In this document: piece by piece, positions 6,287 to 9,879 of the stretch
How positions within the stretch are numbered: position 1 is the first letter of the stretch
How the letters are laid out: the number at the start of each line of letters is the position of its first letter
DNA from: Deltaproteobacteria bacterium
Lineage (GTDB): Bacteria; Desulfobacterota; Desulfobacteria; Desulfobacterales; JAFDFH01
Assembly: GCA_019309945.1 (NCBI GenBank)
Contig: JAFDFH010000080.1
Location: forward strand, 1-9,879
Length of the DNA: 9,879 nucleotides
Direction of reading: 5' to 3'
Translations under genes and position numbers: made by a program
The notes under the pieces: model-generated
The model's database searches: none
What the model was told of the DNA's origin: nothing
The model's input: only the letters and a program-made list of their open reading frames with translations

Positions 6287-6721
6287 TTGGGATTGGAGAA
6301 AAAATATAAAAATCCGTTTGTTACGGTTGATATTATTATTGAGCTCGATGACGGCATCGTTTTGATCGAAAGGGCAAATCCCCCCCATGGGTGGGCTTTA
6401 CCAGGCGGATTCGTTGATTACGGCGAATCTCTTGAAGTTGCAGCGATAAGGGAAGCAAAAGAAGAAACTTCTTTAGATATTCAGCTTGCAGAACAGTTCC
6501 ACACCTATTCCAAACCTGAACGTGATCCCAGGCACCACACGGTTACAACCGTTTTCATTGCAAAGGCATCCGGTTTTCCAAAGGCAGCCGATGACGCAAA
6601 AAACCTGGGTGTGTTTACGAAAAACAATCTTCCGGTACGGATGGCCTTTGATCACGGGCGGATTATCAATGATTATTTTCGTTACAAGGATGGCGAGGAA
6701 AAAAGAGAAATTCTTTTCTAA
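6287..6721 (+). CDS. NUDIX hydrolase, ADP-ribose pyrophosphatase-like
   Basis: This 144-aa single-domain NUDIX protein hydrolyses a nucleoside diphosphate linked to another moiety, using Mg or Mn held by the NUDIX box. The box spans residues 41-63: G41, E47, R55, E56, E59 and E60 are all present, but the usual Gly near its end is Ser62. The preceding HGWALPGGF and the later DPRHHTVTTVFIAKASG and AFDHGRII segments resemble archaeal and bacterial ADP-ribose pyrophosphatases, though substrate cannot be fixed from sequence; nucleotide-pool cleaning is another option. The start is TTG 6287, with AAGGCAG about 7 bases upstream; a second TTG lies two codons on. It leads a three-gene operon, with 12 bases to the Smr gene. 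Confidence 0.9.
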   Translation: MGLEKKYKNPFVTVDIIIELDDGIVLIERANPPHGWALPGGFVDYGESLEVAAIREAKEETSLDIQLAEQFHTYSKPERDPRHHTVTTVFIAKASGFPKAADDAKNLGVFTKNNLPVRMAFDHGRIINDYFRYKDGEEKREILF

Positions 6722-6733
6722 ACAGGCACGATC

Positions 6734-7477
6734 ATGAAACCACCCAAAAACTCCGGAATCTTTCGGCCCTTTGAGAACCTGAAAGCACTTCTTAAAAGCA
6801 AGTCCTTCTCAATCCTTTCCTCCCCTGTTGATTATCCTGAAAATAATATAGTGGTTAAAGCAGAGCCGGAAAATGAAAAACAGCTGTTTTTAAACGCCAT
6901 GACAGGCGTTCGACCTATATCGCGCGATAAGCGTGTTAAAAAAAATATAGCTGCCCGATTACCGTATCCACCTGAAAAGGATTCAGTGCCCGAAACCGTA
7001 TTACGGCTGAACAATCTTATAAAGTATGGGGAGGGTTTCATTGTATCCGACACTCCGGAATATATTGAGGGGTCGGGGTATTGCGTGAATCCGGCGATTA
7101 CCGAACGGTTGCACCGGGGTGATTTTTCCATTCAAGACTACATTGATCTCCATGGCTTAAACGTAGAAGATGCCAAGGACGTTTTTGAAAAATTTTTAAA
7201 AGAGGCCCTAAAGACGGATAAACGTGCCGTGTTGATTGTTCACGGTCGGGGCCTTTCTTCACCTTCGGAGCCGGTTCTAAAAAGTAAGGTCATGGCTTGG
7301 CTCACCAGTAGTCACTGGCGCAAGTGGATCATCGCCTTTGCAAGTGCACGGCTTTGCGACGGGGGTGCGGGTGCCACGTATGTGCTTCTCAGGCAGCGTC
7401 CGCTGACAAAGTCCCAAAGAAAAAGGGAAAAACAAAATTTAGCGTCTCGAAAATTGGCACCCGAGAAGCGAGGCTAA
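6734..7477 (+). CDS. Smr-domain protein (MutS2 C-terminal-type nuclease domain)
   Basis: This 247-aa protein has a C-terminal Smr domain, about residues 135-222. It shows the DLHG motif (138-141), HGRG (170-173, in LIVHGRGLSS) and GGAGATYVLLR (210-220), the three conserved blocks of stand-alone Smr proteins. Smr domains act as DNA- or RNA-nicking endonucleases; in E. coli SmrB cleaves mRNA at collided ribosomes, but which role applies here is unknown. The N-terminal 130 residues are low in recognisable structure, with a Pro- and Lys-rich linker, typical of the family. The C-terminus (222-247) is strongly basic and probably binds nucleic acid. The ATG lies 12 bases after the NUDIX stop with only a weak CAGG Shine-Dalgarno, so translation may be coupled. 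Confidence 0.9.
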   Translation: MKPPKNSGIFRPFENLKALLKSKSFSILSSPVDYPENNIVVKAEPENEKQLFLNAMTGVRPISRDKRVKKNIAARLPYPPEKDSVPETVLRLNNLIKYGEGFIVSDTPEYIEGSGYCVNPAITERLHRGDFSIQDYIDLHGLNVEDAKDVFEKFLKEALKTDKRAVLIVHGRGLSSPSEPVLKSKVMAWLTSSHWRKWIIAFASARLCDGGAGATYVLLRQRPLTKSQRKREKQNLASRKLAPEKRG

Positions 7478-7480
7478 CCC

Positions 7481-8197
7481 GTGAAACCTTTAAAATATGC
7501 CGCTTACTATCTGTTCGGATGGATCTCCCGTGTCATTGCAACACTGCTGTTCAGCACCTGCCGGATAACGGCTTACGGACAAGCTATTGAAAAGCAATAC
7601 CTAAGGGAAAATCCCGACAAAGGCCTTCTCTATGCGTCCTGGCACCGAGGGGTGATGTTTTTTGTTTATTTTTACCGCTTCTTGAATTTTATCGTCATGG
7701 CCAGTGCCAGTGATGACGGTGAGATTGCCGCCCAGGCGACCAAACGCTTCGGATGGATCCCGGTAAGGGGGTCCTCAACCCGACACGGGCGTCTGGCCCT
7801 CCGGGAGATGGAAGCTTATTTTGATAAAGGATACCGCGGTGGATTGGTGGTGGATGCTCCCCAGGGACCGCGATGCGTGTCGAAAATCGGCATTATTATG
7901 CTGGCCAAACGGACGGGGCTTCCCATCATCCCTGTGATATGGGGTGCCGAGCGTTGCTGGCGACTGGGTAGTTGGGACCGAACCATCATCCCGAAACCTT
8001 TTTCTCGCATTGTTTTTTTATACGCAAATAAATTTATCCGGGTTCCCAGGGATGCGACGCGTGAGGAATGTGATCAATTAAGACAGCAACTGGACCATGT
8101 GCTCAACACCCTGATGTTTCAAACGGACCATTTCTTCAGACTGAACAATGTGTCGGACCCCAGGCGGATTGTAGTGAGTGACCCACAACCCGAATAA
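7481..8197 (+). CDS. DUF374 lysophospholipid-acyltransferase-like protein
   Basis: This 238-aa protein matches the DUF374 branch of the LPLAT acyltransferases. A hydrophobic N-terminal segment (about 7-27) probably anchors it to the inner membrane. Family motifs follow: YASWHRG (51-57, the His of the active-site region), SASDDGEIAA (75-84), VRGSSTRHG (95-103), and VVDAPQGPR (123-131) leading to PIIPVIWG (148-155). The family includes LpxJ, a late acyltransferase of lipid A in epsilonproteobacteria, so an outer-membrane lipid role is plausible but unproven here. The start is GTG 7481, three bases after the Smr stop, with GAGG about 7 bases upstream; this is tight operon spacing. No terminator hairpin is seen after the stop; a repeat fragment begins 12 bases on. 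Confidence 0.88.
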   Translation: MKPLKYAAYYLFGWISRVIATLLFSTCRITAYGQAIEKQYLRENPDKGLLYASWHRGVMFFVYFYRFLNFIVMASASDDGEIAAQATKRFGWIPVRGSSTRHGRLALREMEAYFDKGYRGGLVVDAPQGPRCVSKIGIIMLAKRTGLPIIPVIWGAERCWRLGSWDRTIIPKPFSRIVFLYANKFIRVPRDATREECDQLRQQLDHVLNTLMFQTDHFFRLNNVSDPRRIVVSDPQPE

Positions 8198-8208
8198 ACG
8201 ACCACATA

Positions 8209-8247
8209 GAGACCTTTGAAAAATGATCATTTTTGTTCAAGTTCAGG
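8209..8247. repeat. truncated copy of the GAGACCTTTGAAAAATG repeat
   Basis: These 39 bases match 631-669 with two differences. The match stops where the AAGTTCAG-CCTCGTT inverted-repeat element begins, and no closing arm (CAAAGGTCTT type) is found to the right. It is therefore a left-end fragment, probably cut or interrupted by the neighbouring element. Confidence 0.8.
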
Positions 8248-8369
8248 CCTCGTTGAATAGTTAAGTAGAAAAAATGGTTGAGTGGGAAAATATATGAAGA
8301 CAATTCAACATGTCATAACTCTTAAAACAATAAACGTCCGATTTTCGTGCAAAATCAATATATTGTTAT

Positions 8370-8378
8370 GATAATAAC
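8370..8378. repeat. left target-site duplication of the inner element
   Basis: GATAATAAC immediately precedes the element's GTAAC end and is repeated exactly at 8650-8658 after its GTTAC end. If the element boundary is moved by one base the duplication is read as 8 bp. Confidence 0.8.
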
Positions 8379-8649
8379 GTAACTTCTCAAAAACTTATGG
8401 TTAAACCTACCAGCGGAGTCATCCGGTAATTTTTTTCAAAGCGGGCAACTGTTTGAAGCAGTTTAGGGCGACTTACAGTGACCCGAACAGAATAAATTGT
8501 TGATTGTAACCATTTTGTGCTAAGCAACACACTCATTTTATATCACGTGCACGGATCACTGTTAGGCGCCCTTAACTGCAAGTTTTGGTCGTATTGAAAA
8601 AAATTAGCGGATGGCGCAGCGGGCCTACCGGAACATATTGAGAAGTTAC
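8379..8649. mobile_element. 271-bp non-autonomous palindromic (MITE-like) element
   Basis: The ends GTAACTTCTCAA and TTGAGAAGTTAC are perfect inverted repeats over 12 bases, and the arms remain similar, imperfectly, for about 100 bases from each end (both contain ATCCGSTAATTTTTTTCAA). The element encodes nothing, so it must have been moved by a transposase supplied elsewhere. It is bounded by a perfect 9-bp direct repeat, GATAATAAC, consistent with a recent target duplication. Ends beginning GTAA and an 8-bp duplication are known for IS66-type elements, so a relation to that group is possible but unproven. A half copy lies at 5973-6064. Confidence 0.85.
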
Positions 8650-8658
8650 GATAATAAC
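8650..8658. repeat. right target-site duplication of the inner element
   Basis: This is the second copy of GATAATAAC, identical to 8370-8378. The intact pair shows that the element entered pre-existing DNA that was already part of the outer inverted-repeat element. Confidence 0.8.
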
Positions 8659-8720
8659 CACTTAACCACTCGACTATTTGACTACTTAACGAGGTCTGAA
8701 CTTAGTCAAATCTAAAATCC

Positions 8721-8994
8721 TTACATAATCTTTCCAGCCATCCAGAAAAGCATCATGCCCACAATGACGGTACCGCCTAATGATTTTGTTCTGAGGGCAA
8801 AAAGGAAGGTTGGAATAGCAACCCATAGCTCGGGCTGAAGAAACAGCAGGCGTCGCGGCCGGAACCAAATCCAGCCATTCCACAAAAAATCCGGACAGGT
8901 TACGCCTTGAAAGAAAAAAGAGCGGAATCCACCGTGGCAGATAGGTGACAAGGCCCATTCCAAAAACAAGCAGGATGTATTCCCCTTTAATCAT
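8721..8994 (-). pseudogene. azlD: azlD, frameshifted branched-chain amino-acid exporter subunit
   Basis: The N-terminal part is read from ATG 8994 (MIKGEYILLVFGMGLVTYLPRW to EWLDLVPAA, residues 1-47) and is typical of AzlD. After about 8854 that frame turns to non-AzlD sequence and runs on to a stop at 8686. The correct continuation (LLFLQPELWVAIPTFLFALR, then GGTVIVGMMLFWMAGKIM) is in another frame, from about 8849 to a TAG at 8721. Nineteen bases lie between the two Ala codons and the Pro of PELW, where the family usually has seven codons, so a 2-base deletion (or 1-base insertion) near 8835-8856 fits. AzlD is the small membrane partner of AzlC. The ATG overlaps the azlC stop by 4 bases. 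A sequencing error would explain the break equally well. Confidence 0.85.
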
Positions 8995-9701
8995 TTCGAC
9001 CTGCTTAAGTTTGACCTTTTTGTAAATACCACGCCTACTGTCGCCGCAAGAATTGATGCCATCACAATGTATGAATTCCCCGGAACAATCAACGACAAAA
9101 TAACCGCCGATATACCGGCAACTATTGCGGTTATTACATATTTACGTCCCTTAAGCTGAAAAACCAGAAGACAGATAAACATGGCAATGAGTGCATAGTC
9201 GATGCCCAATGCCCGTTCGGGTATGAACTGGCCTGTAAATCCACCGATTACCGTGCTTGCAATCCAGGTAATGTTGGCGGAATGATTTAAAACAAGGGCT
9301 CGCTTTAAATCCCAATCTCCTCCATTAAATTTTGCGAGATTCACGGCAAAACTTTCATCCGTAACACCATAGGCAAACAGGGCTAAGATTCTACGTCCGG
9401 GCTGACCCAGGTAAACCGCCAGAGCGGAACTCATCAGCAAATGCCTTAAATTGACCATAAAAGTTGCGATTACAATCGAAATGGTCGCAGCACCCATAGA
9501 CAGCATGGATACAGCAATGAACTGGGAGCTGCCCGCAAAAACAATAAGCGACATCAGGCCAATTTCAACAGGGTTTAAACCCGCTTTCTGGGCAAGCACA
9601 CCAAAAGCAAGACCGATGGGCAGATATCCAAGACAAATCGGCCATCCGGCCGCCAGCCCCTCGATGATTATCGTTCTGGTATGGATGTTTTCTTGATTCA
9701 A
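8991..9701 (-). CDS. azlC: AzlC, branched-chain amino-acid exporter large subunit
   Basis: This 236-aa integral inner-membrane protein belongs to the AzlC (YgaZ) family, which with AzlD (YgaH) exports branched-chain amino acids and analogues such as azaleucine. Signature segments are GYLPIGLAFGVLAQKAGL (25-42), VFAGSSQF (54-61), NLRHLLMSS (84-92) and YGVTDESFAVN (111-121). Several hydrophobic helices follow (about 168-183, 189-206 and 211-227). Length is normal. The start is TTG 9701: an in-frame TAG lies two codons upstream and the next Met is at residue 50. The Shine-Dalgarno is weak (GGGTT). It overlaps azlD by 4 bases. With azlD broken, the exporter may be non-functional. Confidence 0.92.
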   Translation of the reverse strand: MNQENIHTRTIIIEGLAAGWPICLGYLPIGLAFGVLAQKAGLNPVEIGLMSLIVFAGSSQFIAVSMLSMGAATISIVIATFMVNLRHLLMSSALAVYLGQPGRRILALFAYGVTDESFAVNLAKFNGGDWDLKRALVLNHSANITWIASTVIGGFTGQFIPERALGIDYALIAMFICLLVFQLKGRKYVITAIVAGISAVILSLIVPGNSYIVMASILAATVGVVFTKRSNLSRSK

Positions 9702-9723
9702 AATCTAACCCGGATCAGCCGTA

Positions 9724-9740
9724 ACCGTTCACAGAACGTT
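9724..9740. other. small dyad in the azlC upstream spacer
   Basis: CGTTC (9726-9730) and GAACG (9734-9738) pair across a 3-base loop, with a further A/T match outside. It lies 25 bases upstream of the azlC start. A hairpin or operator is possible, but five pairs are weak evidence. An A-rich near-repeat (GAAATTAGAAATTGGAAATT, 9741-9760) adjoins it. Confidence 0.25.
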
Positions 9741-9766
9741 GAAATTAGAAATTGGAAATTTGGGTT

Positions 9767-9879
9767 TCATGCTTTTGTACTGTTGATGAAAGCATTCAAT
9801 TTGGGGCCGAGTTTGTCAACTATTGCTTTGTATTCTGTCGCGTTTGACTCAGATAAAACTTTTCTTCTGATGAGTTTTC
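9767..9879 (-). CDS. C-terminal end of an unrecognised protein
   Basis: A frame entering from the right edge gives 36 residues and a TGA at 9767-9769: KLIRRKVLSESNATEYKA, then IVDKLGPKLNAFINSTKA. It reads as a charged amphipathic helix followed by a second short helix, with no stop before the edge and a natural amino-acid mix, so a real gene end is likely. I cannot assign a family; a small helical-bundle protein is only a guess. It lies 65 bases upstream of azlC on the same strand. Confidence 0.5.
   Translation of the reverse strand, partial: KLIRRKVLSESNATEYKAIVDKLGPKLNAFINSTKA

Larger units (their letters stand above)
8239..8703. repeat. outer inverted-repeat element, split by an inner insertion
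   Basis: The left arm AAGTTCAGGCCTCGTT (8239-8254) and right arm AACGAGGTCTGAACTT (8688-8703) are inverted complements over 16 bases with one mismatch. The similarity continues inward in looser form (TTAAGTAG and GGTTGAGTGG on the left; CCACTCGACTATT and CTACTTAA on the right). Without the inner element and one copy of its direct repeat the unit would be about 185 bp. It has no open frame and ends 17 bases past the azlD stop. Together with the inner element it fills the 8198-8720 non-coding gap. Confidence 0.7.

Noticed and set aside
8464..8575. Integron attC-like appearance: GTTAGGC near 8564 with an opposed ACTTACAGTGA near 8467 and an inverted TCACTGT pair.
   Set aside because: The left core does not fit the attC consensus well, the motifs are simply the inner ends of the element's inverted arms, and there is no integrase or cassette gene nearby.
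8835..8860. Programmed ribosomal frameshift as the explanation for azlD.
   Set aside because: No slippery heptamer of the usual X XXY YYZ kind or clear downstream stimulatory structure is seen, and AzlD proteins are not known to need frameshifting.

Overview
The window looks like a chromosomal segment of a moderately AT-rich, Gram-negative bacterium. The best guess is a Desulfobacterota (sulfate-reducing deltaproteobacterial) genome. This is inferred from a bacterial MglA-type GTPase beside a roadblock/LC7 protein, an acetyl-CoA hydrolase/transferase fused to a GNAT acetyltransferase, a DUF374 acyltransferase, and intergenic spaces filled with palindromic non-coding repeats. No rRNA, tRNA, CRISPR array, complete insertion sequence or phage gene was seen.

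Left block (1-5269, all minus strand), in transcription order: a 629-aa CoA-transferase/GNAT fusion; rsmG, whose GTG start lies just after the preceding stop; a 176-base gap with a candidate promoter; a roadblock/LC7 protein; an MglA-like GTPase; an uncharacterised 203-aa protein; a 142-bp palindromic repeat; a 52-aa four-cysteine zinc-ribbon protein; and a TPR-like protein running off the left edge. The roadblock, GTPase and 203-aa genes form a compact signalling module. Several starts in this block are TTG or GTG and are set by upstream stops and Shine-Dalgarno sequences.

Middle (5270-8197): a 337-base divergent spacer with an 11-bp hairpin, a perfect 14-bp palindrome and a candidate promoter leads into a small cupin gene on the plus strand. 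After a spacer holding a half copy of a palindromic element and a short tandem repeat comes a tight plus-strand operon: NUDIX hydrolase, Smr-domain protein, DUF374 lysophospholipid-acyltransferase-like protein.

Right block (8198-9879): a 523-base non-coding stretch contains a nested pair of palindromic elements. The inner one is a 271-bp MITE-like element bounded by perfect 9-bp direct repeats. It sits inside an older inverted-repeat element, which abuts a fragment of the same repeat seen at 631. Beyond it, on the minus strand, is azlCD, a branched-chain amino-acid exporter whose azlD is frameshifted. The C-terminal end of an unrecognised protein reaches the right edge.

The most noteworthy signals are the nested mobile repeat with intact target duplication, a Gln where the catalytic Glu is expected in the CoA-transferase half of the fusion, the broken azlD, and the roadblock/MglA module with an uncharacterised partner and a nearby zinc-ribbon protein.
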